NCBI GenBank assembly: GCA_964603615.1
Contig: CAZRVU010000001.1
Location: 142,621-206,620 of the forward strand
Source of the DNA: JAAZMI01 sp964603615
Lineage (GTDB): Bacteria; Bacillota; Dethiobacteria; DTU022; UBA8154
Length of the DNA stretch: 64,000 nt
Direction: 5' to 3'
A program made the translations under genes and the position numbers. The notes beneath the pieces are model-generated. The model worked only from the letters and a program-made list of their open reading frames with translations, was not told the DNA's origin and made no database searches. Each line of letters opens with the position of its first letter. Within the stretch, counting starts at the first letter, position 1. Of the stretch, positions 16,274 to 24,114 are shown in pieces.

Positions 16274-17038
16274 CTATTTTCCTTGCCAAACCGGGGACCG
16301 CTTTTCCATAAAAGCTTGCAAGCCTTCGACGGCATCTTTAGTTTGCATCAGTTCTTGCAGGTAGATATTATCGATAGCTTTCAGGCCTTCGTCAAAACTC
16401 TTTCTTTCACCAGCCAGTGCTGCTTTTTTAGTTAAAGCAAGCACTATTGGGCTTAGGGATGTAAATCTTTTTATAAACTTTTCTGCGTTTTGCTTAAAAT
16501 CATCTACCGGAAAAACATCATTCACTATTCCCATTTCTTTTGCTTCTGTGGCCGTAAATGTATCGCCGCTTAAAAGAATTTCCATGGCCCGGGGCCAGGA
16601 GAGCAGGCGGGGCAAAGCATAACAAGCAATTGGGGGCAAAACACCTACTTTTATTTCCGGTTGTCCAAATCTTGCTTTTTCTGAAGCTATGACCATATCA
16701 CAGAAAAGAACAACCTCATAACCACCGCCCAAAGCAGCGCCATTGATTACTCCGATAATTGGTTTTTCCAGCGCAGCCATGGACATAAACAAACGATCGA
16801 AAACGTCAATCATTAAACCTACTTTATCCGGAGTGTGATCTGCAACGTCGACACCGGCGGAAAAAGCTTTGCCTTCGGCATCGATGACCACCACATTGCC
16901 ACGTTCTTTCTGGGCCCATTGGAATGCTTTAATCATCTCCTCCATCATGTCAATGGTGAGAACATTCAACGGAGGGCGGTTTAAGGTAACGCCGATAACG
17001 CCCTCTTCGTTCCTTATTTTAAGATATTGGTAAGGCAT
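16274..17038 (-). CDS. dch: cyclohexa-1,5-diene-1-carbonyl-CoA hydratase
   Basis: Crotonase-fold enzyme that adds water to the dienoyl-CoA made by benzoyl-CoA reductase. Beyond the general crotonase features (oxyanion loop F-S-A-G-V-D-V at 59-65, G-A-A-L-G-G-G-Y-E with Glu108, Glu128 in G-Q-P-E-I-K-V-G), it has elements typical of the dienoyl-CoA hydratase subgroup: A-D-H-T-P-D-K-V after the oxyanion loop, and near the C-terminus Y-L-Q-E-L-M-x-T-K-D-A-V-E-G-L with E-K-R-S-P-V-W. The ATG at 17038 has GGAGGG at the right spacing; an upstream in-frame codon adds 8 residues but overlaps that site. Its neighbour had catalyses the next step. Confidence 0.87.
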   Translation of the reverse strand: MPYQYLKIRNEEGVIGVTLNRPPLNVLTIDMMEEMIKAFQWAQKERGNVVVIDAEGKAFSAGVDVADHTPDKVGLMIDVFDRLFMSMAALEKPIIGVINGAALGGGYEVVLFCDMVIASEKARFGQPEIKVGVLPPIACYALPRLLSWPRAMEILLSGDTFTATEAKEMGIVNDVFPVDDFKQNAEKFIKRFTSLSPIVLALTKKAALAGERKSFDEGLKAIDNIYLQELMQTKDAVEGLQAFMEKRSPVWQGK

Positions 17039-17218
17039 GTTTTCCCTCCTTTTTTTGAACACAGGCAGTATGTTCCATTATCTTCCTCCTTAGTCTATGA
17101 TGTAATCACACCAACCAAAAACCAGGTTTGTCAAAAACCTTTCCGTGAAACCTGTTCAACAATTATTGCTAAATTTACACTGCTTTAATTTTAATAAAAT
17201 AAAGAAAAGAAAAAAACC

Positions 17219-17267
17219 GCTTAAAAGCATGGAAGTAAGGTTAAAAAAGAGTGAAATTAGAGTTAAC
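17219..17267. promoter_or_regulatory. conserved upstream element, copy 1 (before dch)
   Basis: A 49-base block beginning GCTTAAAAGCATGGAAG, about 180 bases upstream of dch. It matches 58013-58061, upstream of the reductase gene at 57122-57895, at 44 of 49 positions, in the same orientation relative to the minus-strand gene; weaker similarity extends on both sides. The block ends in GTTAAC, and in this copy AAGAGT and ACTCTT could pair. The remainder of the 17039-17451 gap is AT-rich and appears non-coding. Confidence 0.55.
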
Positions 17268-17451
17268 TCTTTTGGACCAACCTGGAATAAATAAAATATA
17301 CTGTATTTAATGCATTTTTAATTGTCTGTAATAGAATGGTACGTCGGATAATGACAACGGCCAATAATGAATGGGGATTATTTCCTTTATAATTGCAGCA
17401 GAAATTGCTGGTGGGGTCTCATCAGGTAGATTTTAAGCTATAAAATCACTT

Positions 17452-19032
17452 TTAGATCTCAAAAGCCCCTTCTGTACCTGTATATATTTTTCTTAATTTT
17501 GGTTTCTCAATTTTGCCGGTAGGGTTTCGGGGAATTTCACCAAAATATACCTTCCGCGGCCTTTTAAACCTGGGAAGCTCCTTGCAAAATTCCAGGATCT
17601 CTGCTTCTGTAATTTCTTTACCGGCAATTAATTCCACTACGATCGCGACGATCTCTCCAAGCCTTTCCTCGGGAATGCCTATTGCAGCCACATCTTTTAC
17701 GAAGGGGTGTGTGTGTAGATAGTTTTCAATCTCTACAGGGTACACATTTTCTCCTCCGGTAATTATTACATCCTTTTTCCTGTCTACGATATAAATGAAA
17801 CCGTCTTCGTCTTCTTTAACGATATCGCCTGTATGGAGCCATCCATTTCTTAATGCTCGCGCTGTCTCTTCAGGGTTTTTATAATATTCTTTCATCACTC
17901 CGCTCCCGCGTAAAACCAACTCTCCCGGTTCGCCAGGGGTGATGTCGTAACCGTTTTCATCAACAATGCGGGCTTCCCAGTTAAAGCCTGGCCGTCCGAT
18001 AGCTCCAATTTTATGGGTGTTTTCCATCCCTAAATGAACAGCGTTTGGGCCGGTACTTTCGCCAAGACCGTAAATTGTATCGTAATCCATCTGTGGAAAA
18101 TAACGTTTCCAATGGTCAATAAGTGAAGGAGGAACGGGCTGGGCTCCTATGTGCATAAGACGCCACTGGGCAAGCTCGTAATCCTCAATTTTTAATTCAC
18201 CACTATCCAACTTCAAAAGTATATCTTGTGCCCAGGGAACAAGCAGCCAAACAATGGTACCTTTTTCCTCGCTCACAGCCTCGAAAATCCATTGTGGTGA
18301 TACACCTTTCAAGATTACTGCCGGCCCACCGACGATCAGGCTCCCGAACCAGTGCATCTTTGCACCGGTATGATAAAGGGGAGGAATAAGAATAAAAACA
18401 TCTTTTTCGGTTTGAAGATGATGCCTGTTTTCGGAAATACAGGCATGTTCCATGTTCTTGTGAGTCAAAAGGATTGGCTTTGGCCGTCCCGTAGTGCCAG
18501 ATGTAAAATAAAGTCCGCAGGGATCATCAAATCTAATATCAACATTGAGTGGATCAGCTTTTGCACTGGCCTGCAACGTCTGGTAAGACTGGGCAAATGA
18601 AGGAATGCTCTCACCTACACAGATATAATCACCCACGTATTCAAGTGTATCCTTAATGCTCCCTACCCTTTCCTTGAATTCTTCGCCAAAGATGAAAACC
18701 TGGGGTTCGGCAACAGCAGCACAGTATTTAATATCTTCAGCGCTAAATCGGAAATTAAGGGGAACCACCCAGGCTCCGGTGCGAACAATACCAAAATAAG
18801 CTACCAGCCAGTCTATAGAGTTGAACATAAGATGCATGACTTTATCACCTTTTTTAATACCCATCGCCTGAAGAACCTGTGAAAATTTATTGGCTTTTTG
18901 ATCAAATTCTTGCCAGGTAATTGCATACCGCTTGTTTTCTGCGGGAGCCCTTTCAACCAATGCTATTTTATCCGGATACATCCTGGCGTTTCTGGCCAGC
19001 ATCTCACCAATATGGACTTGCACATTATACAT
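17452..19032 (-). CDS. AMP-forming acyl-CoA synthetase (ligase 1)
   Basis: ANL-superfamily enzyme that activates a carboxylic acid to its CoA thioester through an acyl-adenylate. The P-loop-like motif Y-F-T-S-G-T-T-G-R-P-K-P is near 177-188, Y-G-L-G-E-S-T-G in the middle, W-L-H-T-G-D-I-V then D-R-K-K-D and G-G-E-N-V-Y-P-V-E-I-E at the hinge, and the catalytic lysine in N-P-T-G-K-I-E at the end; 526 residues. Its closeness to dch and had suggests benzoate, cyclohexane carboxylate or a dicarboxylate as substrate, but the residues do not settle this. Strong AGGAGG site. Confidence 0.85.
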   Translation of the reverse strand: MYNVQVHIGEMLARNARMYPDKIALVERAPAENKRYAITWQEFDQKANKFSQVLQAMGIKKGDKVMHLMFNSIDWLVAYFGIVRTGAWVVPLNFRFSAEDIKYCAAVAEPQVFIFGEEFKERVGSIKDTLEYVGDYICVGESIPSFAQSYQTLQASAKADPLNVDIRFDDPCGLYFTSGTTGRPKPILLTHKNMEHACISENRHHLQTEKDVFILIPPLYHTGAKMHWFGSLIVGGPAVILKGVSPQWIFEAVSEEKGTIVWLLVPWAQDILLKLDSGELKIEDYELAQWRLMHIGAQPVPPSLIDHWKRYFPQMDYDTIYGLGESTGPNAVHLGMENTHKIGAIGRPGFNWEARIVDENGYDITPGEPGELVLRGSGVMKEYYKNPEETARALRNGWLHTGDIVKEDEDGFIYIVDRKKDVIITGGENVYPVEIENYLHTHPFVKDVAAIGIPEERLGEIVAIVVELIAGKEITEAEILEFCKELPRFKRPRKVYFGEIPRNPTGKIEKPKLRKIYTGTEGAFEI

Positions 19033-19225
19033 TTTTGAGGCCTCCTTTCTTTAAGTTAATATTAAACAAAGGCTGTTAGGCAATTTAGAATTTACTATAA
19101 CGGGGGAATACACCGCATTGTAGGGGAATTCATGTAATAAAAATTACTTATTTTCTTACGTGAATATATTATGTGGTTATTGTACATTAAATTATTTCAC
19201 ATCATATAACTGTTCTTAAAAATGG

Positions 19226-19942
19226 TCATCTTTGTTTAAGTTTTGTAAAAAATTTGTTAACCATCTTTGTGTACTCCTCGGATTTTATCACCTCCAACGA
19301 GATCATTTGCATTGTCTCTGTAGATATTCTTCCAGCAGCAGCAAATTCTTGTCCTGCTTTGGTTATTGCTTTATATTTTTCATCGTAAAGATCGTTGCTG
19401 CCAAAGCCAAGGGCACTGGCAGAAACAAGTATTTCACCGGCATTTTGCCAGGCAAAATTACGGCAGAGAGCAGCAAAATGGCGGCGCATCTGTTCAAAAT
19501 TATCTTTTTCTGAAAAACCGCAAGTAGAAATTAAAACAGCAGTTTGTTTTTTAGGTTTAAATCGGCCGTGGCGGCAATGTCCTTCCTCATCAAGGATAAT
19601 AAAGGGATCCAGCATAGCAAAACATCTATCCAGCACGGTTTTAAGCTGTGCACTAAATCCATCTACATAGACCGGACCAGCCAAAATAATAACATCGGCT
19701 TCCTCAATTTCAGTTTTGAGAAAGGCGGTCATATCGTCTTTAATGATACATTGCCCTGGTGTTTTAAACCAACAATTCATACATCCCCGGCAATGGTTTA
19801 ACGCCAATTGATGTAAATGATATTTTTTGTATTCTGTCGGTTGCATACCCGCCATAAATAAGTCTAGGATTTTTTCCGTAAAAGACTTTTGTCGTGGTAA
19901 TCCGGAGCGGGGGGATCCGGACAGAGCAACAATTTTTTTCAT
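19226..19942 (-). CDS. flavodoxin-like NAD(P)H-dependent / iron-sulfur flavoprotein
   Basis: A flavodoxin-fold protein of about 238 residues. FMN-binding G-S-P-R-S-G opens the protein. A cysteine cluster C-R-G-C-M-N-C with a later C-I-I-K-D-D-M at about 50-70 resembles the compact Cys motif of iron-sulfur flavoproteins (Isf), and L-A-G-P-V-Y-V-D follows. The extra C-terminal 60 residues are not recognised. It could pass electrons between ferredoxin and a ring-reducing or dehydrogenating step, but no partner is obvious. Start: the ATG at 19942 has AAGGAG at about 9 bases; a GTG one codon earlier is also in frame. Confidence 0.75.
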   Translation of the reverse strand: MKKIVALSGSPRSGLPRQKSFTEKILDLFMAGMQPTEYKKYHLHQLALNHCRGCMNCWFKTPGQCIIKDDMTAFLKTEIEEADVIILAGPVYVDGFSAQLKTVLDRCFAMLDPFIILDEEGHCRHGRFKPKKQTAVLISTCGFSEKDNFEQMRRHFAALCRNFAWQNAGEILVSASALGFGSNDLYDEKYKAITKAGQEFAAAGRISTETMQMISLEVIKSEEYTKMVNKFFTKLKQR

Positions 19943-20225
19943 CACAGTCTACTCCTTCTTCCCTACGAATTACTAAAAATCAGAAATAACCCTGCCGGCT
20001 TAAAGTGCTTTGCAGCAAGTTAACAGCGGATAAAATTTATATTCTCCGGGCAAAAATCTTTAAACTCCCGGTGAACCTAAAGGTAAACCGGAACCTTTTT
20101 ACTACCGATTTTTTGCAGTGTTATCATTAAATTTTGGAATATATCCCTTTTAGATTCTTTTCCGCCGGCAGGGCTACAAATATTTATTTAAAGCACATTA
20201 ACAACTTACACGAAAAAGTTTTTTA

Positions 20226-20262
20226 AGCAACTATATTATTGGGAAGCAACTTATTATTGGGA
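20226..20262. repeat. short tandem duplication in a 450-base intergenic gap
   Basis: Two adjoining copies of AGCAACT-TATTATTGGGA (19 and 18 bases) lie in the 19943-20398 gap upstream of the flavoprotein gene and downstream of the crotonase gene. Elsewhere the gap is AT-rich and shows no coding signal or strong terminator. It is probably a replication-slippage duplication. Confidence 0.5.
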
Positions 20263-20398
20263 CCCCTTGAGCCAAATTGTTGCCAATTAAGTTTTTTGGG
20301 TTAGATCAATAATAAATTGTTTAATAAAACGATTGGTATCTTTATATGCACCTTAAATATATATGCCAGGTTGCTTGAAATATAAAGTCGTAGATCTA

Positions 20399-21178
20399 TT
20401 ATTTACTTTTAAAATTTGGCTTGCGCTTTTCCAAAAGAGCATTGATGCCCTCCTGGCGATCTTCAGTATTAAAAGAAACCATGAAACTTTCTATTTCAAA
20501 TTGTATAGCAGAAGGGAGATCCATGTTTCGACCCATATTGACCGTTTTTTTGAGCACTTGCATGGCTACAGTTGGTTTAGAGGCTATTTTTTTAGCTAGC
20601 TCCTCTGCAGCCGGCATTAATTCTGTTTCCGGCAATACTTTATTGACCAGGCCATATTCCCTGGCTGTAGCAGCGTCGATCATCTCCCCTAACAGGAGTA
20701 ATTCCTTGGCGCGGGCTATGCCTATCAGCCTTGGTAAACGCTGGGTACCTCCCCCTCCGGGAATAATGCCGAGATTAATCTCTGGCTGGCCAAACCTGGC
20801 CTTTTCTTCAGCCAAGCGAAAATCACAGGTTAAAGCCAGTTCACAGCCGCCTCCCAGTGCCAAACCACTGACTACAGCGATGGTGGGCTTAGTTAAATCT
20901 TCAATTTTACTAAGAACAGAGAGGGATTTTAGACAGAATTCATACATTTGTAGCGAAGAATAATTTTTAATTTCTGCGATATCGATGCCCGTGCAAAAAG
21001 CTTTACCTCCTGAGGCAGTAATAATCACGGCTTTAATAGAGGGATCAGACTCTGCAGATGATAGAATTTTTTCCAACTGTTGAAAGACTTCACTACTTAA
21101 AGGGTTCATCGGCGGGCGATTTAAAGTAATCACGCCAAAGTTTTCGCGTTGTTCCCATAGAACCAACTCAGCAGACAC
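20399..21178 (-). CDS. enoyl-CoA hydratase (crotonase)
   Basis: Hydrates trans-2-enoyl-CoA in beta-oxidation. The crotonase signature is complete: oxyanion loop A-F-C-T-G-I-D-I at 60-67, G-L-A-L-G-G-G-C-E with catalytic Glu113, and G-Q-P-E-I-N-L-G-I-I-P-G-G-G-G-T with catalytic Glu133. Both glutamates are present, as in true hydratases. It starts at a GTG (21178) 38 bases after hbd, with which it forms an hbd-ech pair. Likely role: C7 dicarboxyl-CoA or straight-chain degradation after ring opening. Confidence 0.9.
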   Translation of the reverse strand: MSAELVLWEQRENFGVITLNRPPMNPLSSEVFQQLEKILSSAESDPSIKAVIITASGGKAFCTGIDIAEIKNYSSLQMYEFCLKSLSVLSKIEDLTKPTIAVVSGLALGGGCELALTCDFRLAEEKARFGQPEINLGIIPGGGGTQRLPRLIGIARAKELLLLGEMIDAATAREYGLVNKVLPETELMPAAEELAKKIASKPTVAMQVLKKTVNMGRNMDLPSAIQFEIESFMVSFNTEDRQEGINALLEKRKPNFKSK

Positions 21179-21216
21179 TCTGCCACCCCTTTCAAGGTAT
21201 CTAACGTAGTAAATGT

Positions 21217-22074
21217 TTAATTATTGTAGTCGTACCAGCCGGCACCGGTTTTTTTACCCAGGCGTCCTGCCCTAATCAGCGCTTTGAGAGATTGGGGCGG
21301 GTTCCAGCGTACATCTTTAAATTCTTCATAGAAATACTCAGCAACAAAGTAGCCAATATCAATTCCGGCAAAATCATGCAGCTCAAACGGGCCCATGGGA
21401 TAGTTCAGGCCTAATTTTACCGCGGTATCAATATCTTCGGGGCTGGCCACCCCCTCTTCCACTAAACGAATTGACTCCAGGTAATGCGCCATCATTACTC
21501 TGTTTACGATAAAACCCGGAGAGTCTTTCTTGACCTCCACTGTTGTTTTGCCCATTTTCTGTGCTACATCGGAGATAGCTTTTATGGTCTCATCACTGGT
21601 AAAGTAGCCGCGGATTACTTCTACCAAGCGCATCAAAGGCGGAGGATTGAAGAAGTGCATGCCGGCAACGCGTTCTGGCCTTTTGGTGGAGCTGGCCAAC
21701 ATTGTAATTGGCATGGAAGATGTATTTGAAGCTAAAAAAGCATCTGGTTTACATATTTCGTCCAGTTCTTTAAAAATTTTTTTCTTCAGGTCTAGATTTT
21801 CAATAACCACTTCAATGACCAGATCGACATCACTAAAATCACGCATATCTGTGCTACGAGTCAGGCGACTTAATATTTCATTTTTTTCTTCTTCTGTCAT
21901 TTTTCCTTTGTCCTGGCTGCGTTTAAAAATTTTCTCCATGCGGCTGATTGCATTATCTACGAAGGACATCTCCAAATCATTTAGAATAACTGTAAATCCG
22001 GATTGAGCAGCAACCTGGGCGATACCTCCCCCCATAGTTCCAGCACCAATGACCCCGATCTTCGAAACTGTCAT
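21217..22074 (-). CDS. 3-hydroxyacyl-CoA (3-hydroxybutyryl-CoA) dehydrogenase
   Basis: Oxidises L-3-hydroxyacyl-CoA to 3-oxoacyl-CoA. The N-terminal Rossmann loop G-A-G-T-M-G-G-G-I-A (10-19), the glutamate-containing I-E-V-V-I-E-N-L segment, catalytic His140 in G-M-H-F-F-N-P-P-P-L-M, and the C-terminal domain with G-L-N-Y-P-M-G-P-F-E-L are all present. At 285 residues it is the short monofunctional type (Hbd). Good AGGAGG site. Followed by the crotonase gene in the same transcript. Confidence 0.93.
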   Translation of the reverse strand: MTVSKIGVIGAGTMGGGIAQVAAQSGFTVILNDLEMSFVDNAISRMEKIFKRSQDKGKMTEEEKNEILSRLTRSTDMRDFSDVDLVIEVVIENLDLKKKIFKELDEICKPDAFLASNTSSMPITMLASSTKRPERVAGMHFFNPPPLMRLVEVIRGYFTSDETIKAISDVAQKMGKTTVEVKKDSPGFIVNRVMMAHYLESIRLVEEGVASPEDIDTAVKLGLNYPMGPFELHDFAGIDIGYFVAEYFYEEFKDVRWNPPQSLKALIRAGRLGKKTGAGWYDYNN

Positions 22075-22129
22075 TTCTACCGGGCCTCCTTTATTAAAAA
22101 TTATTAATATTTCTTAAACTGATAGCTGC

Positions 22130-22165
22130 AAAACTCCGGTAAAGGCATGCCTTTACCGGAGTTTT
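22130..22165 (-). terminator. strong Rho-independent terminator after the DUF35 gene
   Basis: A 36-base perfect palindrome: AAAACTCCGGTAAAGG and its complement around CATG. It begins 5 bases after the DUF35 stop, followed on the minus strand by a mixed AT-rich stretch. It ends the thiolase-DUF35 transcript before hbd. Confidence 0.8.
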
Positions 22166-22169
22166 ATGT

Positions 22170-22652
22170 TTATTTTACTTTTTCAAAAGCAAAGAAAACG
22201 CGTTCCTGTTTAATAACCTGTCCTTTGGGCCCATCCACAGGTAGAGGATCTATGGGAAAAACAGCCAGTTTGACCCGATCGCCAGCCTTTAATTCCCCGG
22301 CCTGGCAATTTATAACCCGGGCAAAATAGTTCAGCTCTCCTTCCAGATCAATCAGAGCATGAATGAGCGGGTCGTCAAAACCCAAAGGAACGCCCCTTAC
22401 CTCTTCTGTGACTACTTTTACTGTCCCCTCTTTTGGCAGATCTACCCAATCAAGATTTTCGGATAGACAGTTTTCACAGACTACCCGTGGCGGGAAGGAA
22501 CGGGTACCACAATCTTTGCACTTTGTTGTAGTAAAACGACCTTCCCGTAAAAAATCATAAAATTTATAGATCCTGTTAAAATCTTTACTTTGCAAGGGGT
22601 ACATATCCATGGTTGCAGCATATTTTCCCTCTAAAATAGTAATACCTTCCAC
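22170..22652 (-). CDS. Zn-ribbon OB-fold protein (DUF35), thiolase partner
   Basis: DUF35 proteins are acyl-CoA-binding partners of SCP2-type thiolases. A rubredoxin-like zinc ribbon with C-K-D-C and C-E-N-C (about residues 44-64) is followed by an OB fold. The GTG at 22652 directly abuts the thiolase stop; an internal ATG (the M-D-M-Y-P-L-Q position) would give a more usual length near 146 residues. Gene order thiolase-DUF35 is conserved in many bacteria and archaea and is found a second time in this window (52558-54132). Confidence 0.88.
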   Translation of the reverse strand: MEGITILEGKYAATMDMYPLQSKDFNRIYKFYDFLREGRFTTTKCKDCGTRSFPPRVVCENCLSENLDWVDLPKEGTVKVVTEEVRGVPLGFDDPLIHALIDLEGELNYFARVINCQAGELKAGDRVKLAVFPIDPLPVDGPKGQVIKQERVFFAFEKVK

Positions 22653-23825
22653 TTAGACATCCCTCCCGTAAATAATCACAGTGTGGGCAGCAATAAACCC
22701 GCTAAGATTGTGGGTAAGTCCTGTTCCTGCTCCTTCCACCTGTTTAACCGCTTCCCCGCGCAGTTGTTTCATGATCTCTATACCCTGCCTGATACCTGTT
22801 GCGCCAAAGGGATGTCCACAGCTTAAAAGTCCACCATCGGTATTAATAGGGACAGTACCGCCGATATCAGAACGGCCTTCTTGAGCAAAAAGGCCACCTT
22901 CGCCTTTTTCACAGAAACCCAAATCTTCACTTTCGATTATTTCCGAAATCGTAAAACAATCATGGGTTTGTGCAACATCTATATCGGAAGGTTGTATCCC
23001 AGCTTTGGTGTAAGCTTGCTTGGCAGCAATTTTCAATGCTTCCCAGGTCGTCCAATCAGGCATATTGGCCGACATATTGTTAAGCGTAGCCTGGCCGGAT
23101 CCTTTAATGTAGACCAAAGGTTTGTCCGTAAAATATTTTGCCTTTTCTTCACTGGCTAAAATAACGGCAGCGGCTCCATCCGTAATTGGACAGCAATCAT
23201 ATAATTTTAAAGGAGGAACAATTGCCCTGGCGTTTAAAGCCTCCTCGAGGGTGATTGCTTGTTGAAATTGTCCTTTGGGGTTACTTAGCCCGTTACGTCT
23301 ATTTTTGACAGAGACTAAAGCAAGCTGTTCTTCCGTAGTCCCATATTTTTGCATGTGCTGTTGGGCTACCATAGAAAAAGCCGGAGGCGGTAAACCAAGA
23401 CCCTGGGCACCATCCCAGTCATGATCGACTGAAGCCAGTTCGCTGTACTGTACTTCCCAACGTTGAGGAGTGTAAAGCATTTCTCCACCAATAACCATAA
23501 CAACATCAGCGATACCTGCTTTGATTAAACCATAAGCCAGAATAATACCCGAACTACCGCTGGCACAAAGCAATTCTACCCGGGCGCAAATATTTTTTGG
23601 TTTAATGCCTAGATATTCTGCAATTACCGGTGCCAAATGTGTTTGGAAGGAACATCTTTCAGTAAAGGCAGAAGCTACGAGTAAGCCATCAATATCCTTG
23701 TTGCTGAGGGCTGGAATGCTATCTATACAAGCCTTCCCGGCTTCTTGAAAAAGATCGCGCTGGGTAGCCTGTCGCACTCCCCAGTATGACATTCCGCCGG
23801 CAATGATACATACATTTCTCGTCAT
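22653..23825 (-). CDS. SCP2-type thiolase (acetyl-CoA acetyltransferase family)
   Basis: Carries out the thiolytic step of beta-oxidation together with the adjacent DUF35 protein. The nucleophilic cysteine is in L-L-C-A-S-G-S-S-G, a conserved T-H-D-C-F-T-I-S-E contains the catalytic His, and the C-terminal G-H-P-F-G-A-T-G motif is intact; 390 residues. It lacks the second Cys pattern of FadA-type thiolases, as expected for the SCP2 group. Likely cleaves a 3-oxoacyl-CoA from ring degradation (inference). Confidence 0.9.
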   Translation of the reverse strand: MTRNVCIIAGGMSYWGVRQATQRDLFQEAGKACIDSIPALSNKDIDGLLVASAFTERCSFQTHLAPVIAEYLGIKPKNICARVELLCASGSSGIILAYGLIKAGIADVVMVIGGEMLYTPQRWEVQYSELASVDHDWDGAQGLGLPPPAFSMVAQQHMQKYGTTEEQLALVSVKNRRNGLSNPKGQFQQAITLEEALNARAIVPPLKLYDCCPITDGAAAVILASEEKAKYFTDKPLVYIKGSGQATLNNMSANMPDWTTWEALKIAAKQAYTKAGIQPSDIDVAQTHDCFTISEIIESEDLGFCEKGEGGLFAQEGRSDIGGTVPINTDGGLLSCGHPFGATGIRQGIEIMKQLRGEAVKQVEGAGTGLTHNLSGFIAAHTVIIYGRDV

Positions 23826-23978
23826 TTACAAACCTCCTGTTACTTAAAAGTCTTAGACTTGCAAAGAACACTTTAAAAAGCACCGCTGTTGATCGACAGT
23901 TTATTGATTCCTAAATTTTTGCTACTTGCTATTTTTAAATAAAATAAGCCCCCCTTTTTTTACCTGTAATGACCTGTT

Positions 23979-24018
23979 AAAAATATTATTTGTAAAAATT
24001 TTTACAGATAATATTTTT
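23979..24018. terminator. 40-bp AT-rich palindrome (probable terminator)
   Basis: Two 20-base arms (beginning AAAAATATTAT) are complementary except for one position, with no loop bases left over. It lies in the 289-base gap between the molybdenum hydroxylase operon and the thiolase gene, about 100 bases past the large-subunit stop. The low GC makes a weak terminator; an operator or recombination relic is also possible. Confidence 0.45.
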
Positions 24019-24114
24019 ATTATTTAAAAGTTTCGCCAAATGGTTTGATATCTCCTGCTTATTGTATTAAAAGTAATTATACTGTAATAATAAATAAATT
24101 TTTAAAACTATGCT

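Noticed and set aside
17219..17267. The conserved 49-base element as a known riboswitch or sigma-54 promoter
   Set aside because: No match to conserved cores of riboswitches I can recall; GG/GC spacing of a -24/-12 promoter is not present in both copies.
20421..20963. 180-codon open frame on the plus strand inside the crotonase gene
   Set aside because: Antisense to conserved catalytic motifs of the crotonase; Ser/Arg-rich and without family features.
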